A program made the translations under genes and the position numbers. From contig OY763926.1 in NCBI GenBank assembly GCA_963667715.1, positions 1,922,001-1,986,000 on the forward strand: 64,000 nt of DNA, written 5' to 3'. Positions within the stretch are counted from its first letter, which is position 1, and each line of letters begins with the position of its first letter. The notes under the pieces were generated by a model that was given only the letters and a program-made list of their open reading frames with translations, was not told the origin of the DNA and did no database searches. Origin of the DNA: JAFGDI01 sp963667715 (lineage in GTDB: Bacteria > Planctomycetota > Phycisphaerae > Sedimentisphaerales > SM23-30). This document shows positions 26,811 through 34,978 of the stretch, one piece after another.

Positions 26811-28217
26811 ATGTTTAAATTACAGAATGCTTTTATCGTTTGTATAGTATTTTTATATATGAACATTTCCGGGTGTTGTAAAAAAAACGATGTTTATTCG
26901 GATTCTTCAAAGCGAATCACAAATTCTGTTGCTATGGAAATGATTTACCTTAACAAAGGTTATTGGGTAAGTAAATATGAGACAACACAAGACCAATTTA
27001 CAAATATTATGGGATTCAATCCAAGCTCTTGTCCTTTGGCGGGAAAATATCCGATTGAAAATATGTCAAAAGAAGAGGCAGAGATATTTTGTGCAAAACT
27101 TACTTCATTCGATTATATAAGGGGGCGGATTCCTAAGGGGTGTTCATATCAGTTACCAAGCTATGATGAGTGGAAAGATTATATAGCCGATGCGGGAGTA
27201 GAGAAATCGATAACAAAAGCCGGGATATATGGTTTTAGCGGCGGATATGATGCGTCATTAATTAAAATTTGCGAAATAGGCAGCGGAGAAAAGAATCGCC
27301 TTGGTATATACGATTTGAGAGGAAATGTCTGTGAGATGTCGCGTGATATTTCCTCCGATACTGAAAATCCATATCAGATTTTTGGAGCCTGTTATAACAC
27401 TTCTCGAAAAGAGTATCTTGATATTTATAATATTTGCTACACAAAAGAAAGACGCTACGATACCGGTTTTAGATGTGTTTTGATAAAGCAACCAGCAAAA
27501 GATATTGGGATGACAACACTACATAATGCAATTATAGCTGGCGATATGGATAAATTTCTATCTTTGATAGGAGCTTATCCGGATTTGATTAATATAACAA
27601 ATATTTATGGAGAAACACCAGTTCATATGGCAGTACTTTGTGATCAATACGATATGGCTAAAATATTGATATCGAATAAAGCTGACATCAATACCAGAAC
27701 TAATGATGGAGCTTTTCCTCTTAATTATGCCTGTAGTATTGGTAACTCTGATATGGTAATGTTATTGGTCAATAGTGGAGCGGTTGTGCCAGATATTGCT
27801 TATAAAGGAATGAGTTGTATGCATTTGGGTGTCAGAACATGGAATCGGGAATTTGTTAGGACGCTTGTTGTATTAGGTTTTGAAGATGAAATAAGCTGGG
27901 ATCTTGGTTATAAAAACCAGTATGGAGAGCCTGTTAGGCAGGGTACTGCAATGTCTGTTGCTCTTAAGTATAATAGAGTTGATATTGCCTCTGAATTGCT
28001 TAAATGTAAAGTGAGCTTTGATATTACTGACTTAGATGGGCTTAATGTATTACAAAATTGTGTTAGAGCTGGCTGGGTAGAGGGTGTAAAGAGTTTGATA
28101 GAAAAGGGGATTGATGTAAACTTTAAAGATAAACATGGTCATACTGCACTATACTATGCAAATCTTTTGGGTAATCTTGAAATTGTACGATTGCTTAAAT
28201 CGAATGGAGGAATATGA
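26811..28217 (+). CDS. Lipoprotein with FGE-sulfatase (SUMF1-like) domain and ankyrin repeats
   Basis: A 468-residue protein with signal peptide and lipobox NISGC, so likely surface anchored. Residues 38-225 match the formylglycine-generating-enzyme fold: MEMIYLNKGYWVSKYETTQDQF, LPSYDEWKDYI, GIYDLRGNVCEMSRD and the terminal TGFRCV. Residues 233-468 form about seven ankyrin repeats (GMTTLHNAIIAGDMDKFLSL, GETPVHMAVLCDQYDMAKIL, GHTALYYANLLGNLEIVRLL). The FGE part is short and need not be an active oxidase; many such domains are only binding folds. It is AT-rich and lies between two Rhs fragments, so it may be cargo or an immunity-like gene of the Rhs region, which is inference. The fusion is unusual to me. 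Confidence 0.75.
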   Translation: MFKLQNAFIVCIVFLYMNISGCCKKNDVYSDSSKRITNSVAMEMIYLNKGYWVSKYETTQDQFTNIMGFNPSSCPLAGKYPIENMSKEEAEIFCAKLTSFDYIRGRIPKGCSYQLPSYDEWKDYIADAGVEKSITKAGIYGFSGGYDASLIKICEIGSGEKNRLGIYDLRGNVCEMSRDISSDTENPYQIFGACYNTSRKEYLDIYNICYTKERRYDTGFRCVLIKQPAKDIGMTTLHNAIIAGDMDKFLSLIGAYPDLINITNIYGETPVHMAVLCDQYDMAKILISNKADINTRTNDGAFPLNYACSIGNSDMVMLLVNSGAVVPDIAYKGMSCMHLGVRTWNREFVRTLVVLGFEDEISWDLGYKNQYGEPVRQGTAMSVALKYNRVDIASELLKCKVSFDITDLDGLNVLQNCVRAGWVEGVKSLIEKGIDVNFKDKHGHTALYYANLLGNLEIVRLLKSNGGI

Positions 28218-28243
28218 GGTAGCTATGAGGATTACTCTAAAAA

Positions 28244-28299
28244 GGAATTAACCGGGGACAGCCACCATATTGGAATTAACCGGCGACAGCTACTGTATT
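28244..28299. repeat. Two tandem 28-base repeats
   Basis: GGAATTAACCGGGGACAGCC at 28244 and GGAATTAACCGGCGACAGCT at 28272 begin two 28-base units in direct tandem. The GGGGACAG core resembles REP-type sequences linked to Y1/RAYT transposases in many bacteria and the GGGGACGG ends of the nearby IS. Confidence 0.6.
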
Positions 28300-28309
28300 A
28301 AATAACCGT

Positions 28310-28466
28310 TGATGCTTTGCGTCGTCTTACCTCGGTTGAGTATTTCAGCGATTCCGGCGATAGCGAGACATTTGGCTATGATCTGCTGGGCAACCGGGAG
28401 GAAGTCGATCTGCGAGATGGCAGTACCGATATTTATGCTGTAAACTCCGACTAGAACCGTTATAAT
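28310..28466 (+). pseudogene. Detached Rhs core fragment, copy A''
   Basis: A third copy of the 21546-21712 segment, starting GATGCTTTGCGTCGTCTTACC and ending at CCGTTATAAT like copy A'. It has an in-frame TAG in place of the N-N codons. It is followed by a decayed R7 end and by an R4 block, the same order as at 24.0-24.2 kb, so both copies descend from one already interrupted ancestor. Confidence 0.8.
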
Positions 28467-29260
28467 TAAGTAGGTCGAGCATCTTGCTTGACATTATTGA
28501 GGTTGATAATAGCGTAAGTGCTTAATATATATTAATGATGTTATATAGTGTGAAATGTAGGTCTGAGTGGGGATAAAGCATAAGAAAGTTTAACCACAGA
28601 GGACACCGAGGACGCAGAGAAGAAGAGGATTTTCACGCAAAGGCGCCAGGTGCTTCGCACCCGCAAAGGGGGGAAGAAATTGCCAGGATGTTTAGGGTAA
28701 GGAAATGAAGAGATGATTTGTTTCTTGCAGAGATCGCGGAGACGCAGAGGTAAGTAAAATATAATATTAATTAAGAGTTTAACGCAAGGGCGCTAAGACG
28801 CAAAGAGTTGGTTGGCGATTTGGGGGGTGTTTGAGATGGGGGCATTGAGAAGAATTTTTTTGAACCACGGATTAACGCGGATGGACACGGATTAAATTCA
28901 GTTAATAGTATTTGAAAAAGGATATATTTTTTTGATAGGATTTTAAGGATAAGAAGAATTAAGAATTTAACGCTAAGTCGCTAAGAGTTGGTTGGAGATG
29001 TAGGTATTTTATAGAGTTTGTGATTTGGTTGGAGAGTAAGGAAGACGACTGAAGAATCCTGATGTACATCGGGAGAAGGCCGGAACTCTTGCGTGGGGAG
29101 TTGGTTGGCGGGTCAGGGTGTTAGGAAGTTTGCTGGGATTAGAGGAGACGCAAAATTTTGCGTCTCTACGGGGTTGGTTGGCGATGATGGCATTGGGAAG
29201 AATTTTTGCGGGGATTAGAAAATAGGAGGATGATAAGTTAGGATAATAAGGGGAGCTATG
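28467..29260. repeat. Mosaic of dispersed repeats, block 1
   Basis: Order of modules: R7 remnant, R4 (about 28590-28755, with ACCACAGAGGACACCGAGG and a CGCAAAGGGGGGAAG segment), R1 (28771-28860), R3 (28861-28950), R1 (28956-29016), R2 (29020-29110) and palindrome R5 (29150-29180, GAGACGCAAAATTTTGCGTC). Each also occurs elsewhere in the window in different order. No gene was seen; 29261-29430 is gene-free and featureless to my eye. Confidence 0.75.
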
Positions 29261-29430
29261 GCTTGTCTTTAGATGAGATGTGAATTTTGGGGTTAAATGG
29301 GGTTTTTTCTGTTATTTTGGGGTTGGATAGACGATAATTGGGTTATTGGCAGGTTATTGGTGAGTTGTGAGAGCCTGTATAGATAATATAAGTTCAATTT
29401 TATCCGGCCCGGAGTTTGGAGTATTGAGTT

Positions 29431-30336
29431 TTGAGTATTCGCGATGGAATAATGGAATATGTCAGGCGGGGATTTGGTTCTTATGATGGAGCGCAGAGTC
29501 AGAGGATGCGTGAATTTATAGTTGGTCAGATGTCAGATAGCGGCGGATTTATCGATCGGGATGGCAAGGACGATCTGTATTATACGGTGTTTGGCTTGCA
29601 GTTGGTCGCGGCGGCGGGTATGGATGTGCCGTATGAGCGAGTGTCGGGTTTTTTACAGAGATATTATGATAAGATAGCGGACTTTGATCTGCTGGAGGCT
29701 GCGTCGTTGGGTCGTTGTATGGGGATGCTGCCGATGGAGTATCAGTTTGACGCGATAAAGGATATGATCGCGGAGCGGATACAGGCATTTACCTCTGCGG
29801 ATGGCAGTTTTGCACTGTCGGAGGCGAGTGAGTCGGGTAGTATCTATGCTGCATTTATCGCGGTGGGTGCGTTGCAGGATATGGGTCAGACGATAACGAA
29901 CCCGCGGGCGGTAGTGAGCTCGATCGAGTCGCTGGCGTTGGCAGATGGCTCGTATGTGAATGAGAAGAAGATGCCGATCGGTATGGTGCCGTCGACGGCT
30001 GCTGCGGTGGTTTTGCTGGATATCTTGCTTGGTAGTGTGCCGGCGAAGGCATGTGAGTGGCTGATGAGCTGTAATTGTGCTGAGGGCGGATTTTCTGCGG
30101 TGCCGGGCGGTAACCCAGATCTGCTGTCAACAGCGGTTGCGATGTATGCGTTGAAGAGCGGGTGTAAGTGTGTGGGCAGTGAGCTTGAGGGATCGTTCTA
30201 CGATTGTGGGCGGTTTGCCGATGCGATGAAAGCAGAGAATGGAGGGTATTATGGTAGTCCGGAGGATAAGGTGCTTGATAGTGAGTATTGTTATTATGGG
30301 CTGCTGATAAAGGGGATATGTGGGGGATTGGGTTAA
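29431..30336 (+). CDS. Prenyltransferase/squalene-cyclase-fold repeat protein (likely structural family only)
   Basis: A protein of about 301 residues made of repeats resembling the alpha/alpha-toroid units of prenyltransferases and squalene cyclases: QMSDSGGFIDRDGKDDLYYTVFGL, TSADGSFALSEASESGSIYAAF, CNCAEGGFSAVPGGNPDLLSTAVAMYAL and MKAENGGYYGSPEDKVLDSEYCYYGL. There is no signal peptide. No DxDD or prenyltransferase zinc set is apparent, so enzymatic function should not be assumed. The start is uncertain: TTG at 29431 keeps more sequence after a distant GGAG, and ATG at 29452 is the alternative. It is isolated between two repeat mosaics. Codon use resembles the housekeeping genes, so it is probably native. 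Confidence 0.7.
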   Translation: MSIRDGIMEYVRRGFGSYDGAQSQRMREFIVGQMSDSGGFIDRDGKDDLYYTVFGLQLVAAAGMDVPYERVSGFLQRYYDKIADFDLLEAASLGRCMGMLPMEYQFDAIKDMIAERIQAFTSADGSFALSEASESGSIYAAFIAVGALQDMGQTITNPRAVVSSIESLALADGSYVNEKKMPIGMVPSTAAAVVLLDILLGSVPAKACEWLMSCNCAEGGFSAVPGGNPDLLSTAVAMYALKSGCKCVGSELEGSFYDCGRFADAMKAENGGYYGSPEDKVLDSEYCYYGLLIKGICGGLG

Positions 30337-31320
30337 AAGTTAAAGGTAAAAGGTAAAAGGTTTATGATTCTCGCTTTGGGCGATTTTGGTCGATTAGTTA
30401 TCCACAGGATTATATTTTTGGTGTTTGCTGGGGCGAATGGCTGATTGATTAATTTACGCGGATTTAAGAAGGGGGAGAGGTGAAGAAGTGCAAATGTACA
30501 AAAGTGAAGAAGTGGGAGTCGCAAGAGAATTAAGATTTTAACGCAAGGGCGCGAAGTCGCGAAGCCCTATGTACGTTGACATGAGGGTTCAGTTGGTTGG
30601 CGACTGGGGGGTTGGTTTGAGATGATGGCATTGAGAAGAGTTTTTTGGAACCACGGTTTAACGCGGATGGACACGGATTTAATTCAGTTAATAGTATTTG
30701 AAAAAGGACATATTTTTTTGATAGGATTTTAAGGATTTGGAGGATAAGAAGAGAATTAAGAGTTTAACGCAAGGTCGCTAAGACGCAAAGAGTTGGTTGG
30801 CGATTTGGGGGGGGAGATGGGGGCATTGAGAAGATTTTTTTACCACAGAGGTCACAGAGGACACAGAGAAGAAGAGGAAGAAGATTTTCATGCAAAGGCG
30901 CAAGGTGCTTTGCACCCGCAAAGGGGGGAAGATATTGCCAGGATGCTAGGATTTTAGGATAAGGAAATGAAGAGAAGATTTGATTCTCGCAAGAGCTCGC
31001 GGAGGCGCAGAGGGAAGAAGAATACATTATTAATAGTAGTTAACGCTAAGGGGCTAAGTCGCGAAGATTTGGTTGGTGGTTTTGGGTGTTAGGGTGTTTG
31101 TGATTTGGTTGGAAAGTATGGAAGAAGACTAAAGAATCTCGACGTGCATCGGGAAACTCTTGTGATGAGGGTTGGTTGGAGGGTAAGGGGGGGGGTATGC
31201 TGGGAATAGAGGAGACGCAAAATCTTGCGTCTCTACGAGGGGGCGGGGTGTTGGAGTAGTGTTGTGTTTCTATGGGGGTGAACATTTTTAAGGGTTGGGG
31301 CGTATTGTTGTTTAGAATGT
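30337..31320. repeat. Mosaic of dispersed repeats, block 2
   Basis: Order of modules: an AAAAGGTAAAAGG tract, R6-like GTGCAAA/GTGAAGAAGTG (30480-30515), R1 with a 27-base insertion (about 30521-30650), R3 (30651-30745, nearly identical to block 1), R1 (30745-30840), R4 (30839-31020), R1 (31031-31085), R2 (31090-31175) and palindrome R5 (31203-31238). No gene was seen. Confidence 0.75.
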
Positions 31321-31398
31321 AAATATTGAAAATGTAATGGTTTTTGATTACTATTGGTGAAGTTAATTATTTTTTTTGATATATTTAGAAGGCTGACA

Positions 31399-32409
31399 AT
31401 GATAGATAGACAAGGCAGATATATAGAACGTAAATGTATATTAGCTATAGTATTTATAGGGATATCGCTGTTTTGCGGCGGGTTGAGGGGGCAGGTGGTA
31501 GCTGAGCCGTCGGCGGGTTATGTTGATAAGGTTGAGCGGGGCGAGGTATCGTTCGAGCTTGGTACTACCAAAAGTGAGTTATCAATTGCAGATACTTTCG
31601 AGCTTACCCTGACGGCTAAGTATCCGGATGGAATAAAGGTTATCATGCCGAAATTGGAGATGCTGCTGGAAGGTAATGATGATTTTGGGGTATTGGACGC
31701 AGATAAGCCGGAGAGTAAGCTGCTGGATGATGGCAGGACAGCGAAGTCGGTGGTGTGTCGTATTGAGCCTTTGAATACGGGTGAGCTAGAGTTGCCTGAG
31801 CTGGAGCTGGAATATTATCAGAAGCCAGAAGGCGATGGCGACCCGGAGATAAAGACGCTGGTGTTGGGCGGTCCGAAGCTGCTGGTGACAGATATTATCT
31901 CGGTTGATGGCGAGTTGAACGATATAAAAGGGCCGGTAGAGCTGCCAGCAGATCATAGTAAGCTGATCTGGATGGCGTTGGGTGTGTTTGTGGTTATGGT
32001 AGGGTTGCTGGCGGTGGTGTACTTTATGAGTAAGCGACAGCTGACAGAGCCTGCGGTCGTACAGCGTCCGGCCCATGAGATAGCGTTAGAGCGGCTAAAT
32101 GGTCTAATGGCGGAGAATCTTCTGCAGCAGGGTAAGATAAAAGAGTTTTATGAGAAGCTGAGCTATATAATTCGTCTGTATATTGAGCATAGATATGCGT
32201 TACGAGCACCAGAGCGTACGACAGAGGAGTTTTTACAGGAGGCAATGTCGAACCCAGATATGCCGGAGGCGTTTAAGGATAAGCTTAAGGAGTTTTTGAC
32301 ACATTGCGATATGGTGAAATTTGCGAAATATGCTCCAACGTCCGATGAGATAACACGTTCGGTTGATCTGGCGAGGAATTTCATTGAGTCGACGGCGAGT
32401 ATGGGGTAA
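31399..32409 (+). CDS. BatD-like membrane protein
   Basis: The ATG at 31399 follows AAGGCTGAC and gives a 336-residue protein with an N-terminal signal or anchor (ILAIVFIGISLFCGG). A beta-rich extracytoplasmic domain (FELGTTKSELSIADTFELTL ... NTGELELPELELEYYQKPEG) resembles BatD/oxygen-tolerance proteins. A membrane helix (LIWMALGVFVVMVGLLAVVYF, about 206-226) precedes a cytoplasmic helical tail (KIKEFYEKLSYIIRLYIEHRYALRAPERTTEEFL) typical of BatD and DUF4381-type proteins. Those partners usually sit with MoxR ATPases and VWA proteins, none of which is in view. Its role is probably in an envelope chaperone-type complex, inferred from the family. Confidence 0.7.
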   Translation: MIDRQGRYIERKCILAIVFIGISLFCGGLRGQVVAEPSAGYVDKVERGEVSFELGTTKSELSIADTFELTLTAKYPDGIKVIMPKLEMLLEGNDDFGVLDADKPESKLLDDGRTAKSVVCRIEPLNTGELELPELELEYYQKPEGDGDPEIKTLVLGGPKLLVTDIISVDGELNDIKGPVELPADHSKLIWMALGVFVVMVGLLAVVYFMSKRQLTEPAVVQRPAHEIALERLNGLMAENLLQQGKIKEFYEKLSYIIRLYIEHRYALRAPERTTEEFLQEAMSNPDMPEAFKDKLKEFLTHCDMVKFAKYAPTSDEITRSVDLARNFIESTASMG

Positions 32410-32459
32410 GATTTTGTTTCTGAAACAGAACTAGTTCTGTTTGAGAAAAGTTGTAAGAA

Positions 32460-32584
32460 ATAAGAAATAAGTTCATGTTTCTCGCTCCGCTCGAGGGAAA
32501 TTGATAGGGGTTATTCGACGGTGTCGAATTTTGGGTTACAAGCAAGGTGCTTGCCCCACTTATTAAAAGATTTAGAGAGTTATA
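32460..32584. repeat. Repeat unit in front of ruvC
   Basis: CTCGCTCCGCTCGAG palindrome, then GGGGTTATTCGACGGTGTCG, ATTTTGGGT and CAAGCAAGGTGCTTG followed by CCACTTA, an R7-like end. The same order of modules stands before ruvA and, decayed, before rsmA. Confidence 0.6.
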
Positions 32585-33061
32585 ATGATAGTATTGGGAA
32601 TAGATCCGGGGCTTCGTACCAGTGGTTATGGCGTAATCATGCTGGATCGAGGTCAGTATAAGGTGATAGATGCCGGAACTATTTCTGTGCGGGCGGATCA
32701 GGCGATGGAAAATCGGCTGCTTGCGATCTATGACGACTTTAATAGTCTGCTGGATCAGCATGCGGTAGATATAATCGCGATAGAAGAGCTTTATGCCCAT
32801 TATAATCACCCACGCACGTCGGTAATGATGGCACATGCTCGTGGATTGTTTTTATTGACCGCGGCCCAGCGAGATATTAAAATACAAGGGTTTACTGCGA
32901 CACGAGTTAAGAAATCGCTGACCGGAAACGGGCGAGCGACTAAAGAGCAGATGCAGCTTTCGGTGACTCAGCAGTTGGGTCTGAAGGAAGTGCCGCAGCC
33001 TGCGGATGTTGCAGATGCGCTGGCGATCGCGATGTGTTGTATTAATAATTATGACAGATAG
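32585..33061 (+). CDS. ruvC: Crossover junction endodeoxyribonuclease RuvC
   Basis: Resolves Holliday junctions during homologous recombination, acting with the RuvAB motor. The 158-residue protein keeps the four acidic residues of the RNase H-like active site: Asp7 in IDPGLRTSGYG, Glu67 in AIEELYAHYN, and Asp141 and Asp144 in ADVADALAIA. Other family features are the stretch SVMMAHARGLFLL and the DNA-contacting KKSLTGNGRATKEQM. It is slightly shorter than the usual 165-175 residues at the C-terminus. ruvA follows after a repeat-filled spacer of about 220 bases; ruvB is not in the window. Confidence 0.95.
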   Translation: MIVLGIDPGLRTSGYGVIMLDRGQYKVIDAGTISVRADQAMENRLLAIYDDFNSLLDQHAVDIIAIEELYAHYNHPRTSVMMAHARGLFLLTAAQRDIKIQGFTATRVKKSLTGNGRATKEQMQLSVTQQLGLKEVPQPADVADALAIAMCCINNYDR

Positions 33062-33285
33062 CTCAAACTGACCGGCGGCCAGTTTGAGAGGATTTAGAAT
33101 TTAGAATTTAGCAATTAAAGGTTGTAAGGAAGAAAGGTTGAAAGGGGCGGTTTCGCCCTTCGGGCGAGGGTAATTAAAAGGGGGATTCGACTTTTTCGGA
33201 TTTTGGGTGGCAGGCAGGATGCTTGTCGCTACTAATTTTAAAGATGGTATGTCCGACCGATAGGTTGGTTAGTTTAGAGAAAAAA
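33062..33285. repeat. Repeat spacer between ruvC and ruvA
   Basis: A near-perfect palindrome CTCAAACTGACCGG...CCAGTTTGAG (33062-33087) has relatives at 44037 and 56838. It is followed by GAATTTAGAATTTAGCAATT, TTTCGCCCTTCGGGCGAGGG, and GGGGATTCGAC...GGATGCTTG with a CTACTAA end, the unit also found before ruvC. Confidence 0.65.
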
Positions 33286-33915
33286 ATGATAGCACGGATA
33301 ACTGGAAAACTTTTGGAGCTGGATAGTAAGGCTAATACGATATTGCTTGAGGTAGGCGCTATTGTGTATGAGGTGCTGGCACCGGGATATACGATAAGTG
33401 AGCTTAGTATGGCAATTGGTCGTGATATAACGCTGTATACACTTGAATTTTATGAGGGTAATTCGGCGAGTGCGTCTAGTTTTATCCCGCGTATAGTAGG
33501 GTTTCCGCAACAGGCGGATAAGGCTTTTTTTCTGAAGTTTACTTCGGTTAAGGGTATCGGAATGAAGAAGGCGTTGCGAGCGATGAGCCAGCGTCCGTCA
33601 GATATTGCGTGGTCGATCGAAAGTGGCGATTCTGCGATGTTGAAGACTTTGCCGGAGATTGGCAAGAGGACGGCCGAGCAGATAATAGCTGAGCTCAAGG
33701 GTAAGATGTCAGAATTTTCTGATATGCCGGCCCAGACGCCAGGGAAGGCTACTCGTGTAGTTAGCAGTATCGAGAAGGAAGCGTTGGAGATCCTGATCCA
33801 GCTGGGCGAGCAGGCGGCGACTGCACAGGCTCTTATCGATAAGGTCTTGAAGGCCGAACCTGAGATAGAGGCGACAGATCAGCTGGTGCAGGCGGTTTAT
33901 AGGGTAAAAGGGTAA
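33286..33915 (+). CDS. ruvA: Holliday junction branch migration protein RuvA
   Basis: The ATG at 33286 gives MIARITGKLLELDSKANTILL, the normal beginning of RuvA domain I; the longer frame upstream runs into the repeat spacer. Residues 75-130 hold the helix-hairpin-helix segments SVKGIGMKKALRAM and LPEIGKRTAEQIIAELKGK that bind the junction backbone. The C-terminal domain III (about 160-209, EALEILIQLGEQAATAQALIDKVL) is the RuvB-contacting region. The length of 209 residues is standard. It works with RuvB and RuvC in recombination and repair. Confidence 0.94.
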   Translation: MIARITGKLLELDSKANTILLEVGAIVYEVLAPGYTISELSMAIGRDITLYTLEFYEGNSASASSFIPRIVGFPQQADKAFFLKFTSVKGIGMKKALRAMSQRPSDIAWSIESGDSAMLKTLPEIGKRTAEQIIAELKGKMSEFSDMPAQTPGKATRVVSSIEKEALEILIQLGEQAATAQALIDKVLKAEPEIEATDQLVQAVYRVKG

Positions 33916-34021
33916 GAAGAAGGAGTTAGAATTTAGAAGTTAGCAATTAGGGGATTTTGGGTAGCAAACGATATGTTTGTTCTAGTAAGTATAATAATTT
34001 ATAAAAGGAAATGAGCGGTTA
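33916..34021. repeat. Short repeat spacer before rsmA
   Basis: GAGTTAGAATTTAGAAGTTAGCAATTAGGGG, split here as an AATTTAG-type unit, then ATTTTGGGTAGCAAACGATATGTTTGTTCTAGTAAG, a decayed relative of the units before ruvC and ruvA. An AAAGGAAATGAGCGG stretch provides the rsmA ribosome-binding site. Confidence 0.5.
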
Positions 34022-34897
34022 ATGCCTCATAGTAAGCAGCAGATACAATATTTTTTGAATGAGATCGATAGTCATCCACATCATAAGTGGGGTCAGAATT
34101 TTCTGATCGATCTTAATCTAATGAAGCTGGTAGTAGATTCGATCGAGATAACTCGTGATGATGTTGTGCTGGAGGTGGGGCACGGAACCGGGTCGCTGAC
34201 TGAGCTGCTCTCTGATGCGGCTGGTCAGGTGGTGGCAGTAGATATAGATCCGGCGATGCATGAGATAGCGAGCCGGGAGCTGGCGGAACGCGAGAATGTG
34301 CGTTTTATCCATACGGATATTCTGGCGAAAAAGAGCCTGATAGCTCGTGAGGTTATGACGGCGGTGACAGAGGCAAGAGAAGGGCTAAGCGGTCGTTTTC
34401 TGCTGGTTGCTAATTTGCCTTATAATGTAGCGTCGCCGCTGATAATTAATTTGCTGACAGAAGAGCCGGCGTTGGATGGTATGTGCGTGACGGTTCAGGA
34501 GGAAGTAGCGGACCGTATGTGTGCTGGGCCGGAAGAAGGCGGCGCGTATGGTAAGCTGTCAGTTATTTTGCAGGCGACGGGTGAGGTCGAAAAGGTACGT
34601 ACGATCAAGCCATCGTCGTTTTGGCCGGCACCGAAGATTGATTCAGCGATCGTGAGCTGGCAGACGAATGGGAGTATGACGGCTAGTGATATCGATTCGC
34701 TGAAAAGCTGCTGCGATCTGCTGTTGAATAAACGCCGTAAACAGCTACAGAGCTGTCTGCCTAAAGGCGAGGTGAAACAGGCGGTCTTAGCCGAGCTGGA
34801 GAAGCTTGGTGTTGATCCGCAGATAAGGGCGGAGAAGCTGACATCTGATCAGTTTAAGGCGATAAGTGTGATAGTTAGTAAGTGTACAAGTGCATAA
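34022..34897 (+). CDS. rsmA: 16S rRNA dimethyladenosine transferase
   Basis: Transfers four methyl groups from S-adenosylmethionine to two adjacent adenosines near the 3' end of 16S rRNA, late in small-subunit assembly. The 291-residue protein starts with HHKWGQNFLIDLNLM, the family's N-terminal clamp. It carries the SAM-binding LEVGHGTGSLTELL, the acidic AVDIDPAM loop and the catalytic motif NLPYNVASPLI. The C-terminal helical domain includes SSFWPAPKIDSAIV and KRRKQLQSCL. It is 15-20 residues longer than average because of an insertion around 110-125 (MTAVTEAREGLSGRF). The preceding spacer shares repeat modules with those before ruvC and ruvA. Confidence 0.95.
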   Translation: MPHSKQQIQYFLNEIDSHPHHKWGQNFLIDLNLMKLVVDSIEITRDDVVLEVGHGTGSLTELLSDAAGQVVAVDIDPAMHEIASRELAERENVRFIHTDILAKKSLIAREVMTAVTEAREGLSGRFLLVANLPYNVASPLIINLLTEEPALDGMCVTVQEEVADRMCAGPEEGGAYGKLSVILQATGEVEKVRTIKPSSFWPAPKIDSAIVSWQTNGSMTASDIDSLKSCCDLLLNKRRKQLQSCLPKGEVKQAVLAELEKLGVDPQIRAEKLTSDQFKAISVIVSKCTSA

Positions 34898-34924
34898 GTG
34901 AAGAAGTGCAAAGATAAAGATAAA

Positions 34925-34963
34925 GAAAGAGGAAGTGGTTTTGGCTGCTTCCTCTTTCTTTTT
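34925..34963. terminator. Bidirectional terminator between rsmA and the convergent secreted-protein gene
   Basis: GAAAGAGGAAG (34925-34935) pairs perfectly with CTTCCTCTTTC (34948-34958), with T-rich tracts in both directions. Confidence 0.85.
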
Positions 34964-34978
34964 GTATGGTTGTTTATG

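Noticed and set aside
29431..30336. Squalene-hopene cyclase or protein prenyltransferase
   Set aside because: Too short and without the DxDD or zinc-ligand motifs, so only the toroid-like repeat fold is claimed.
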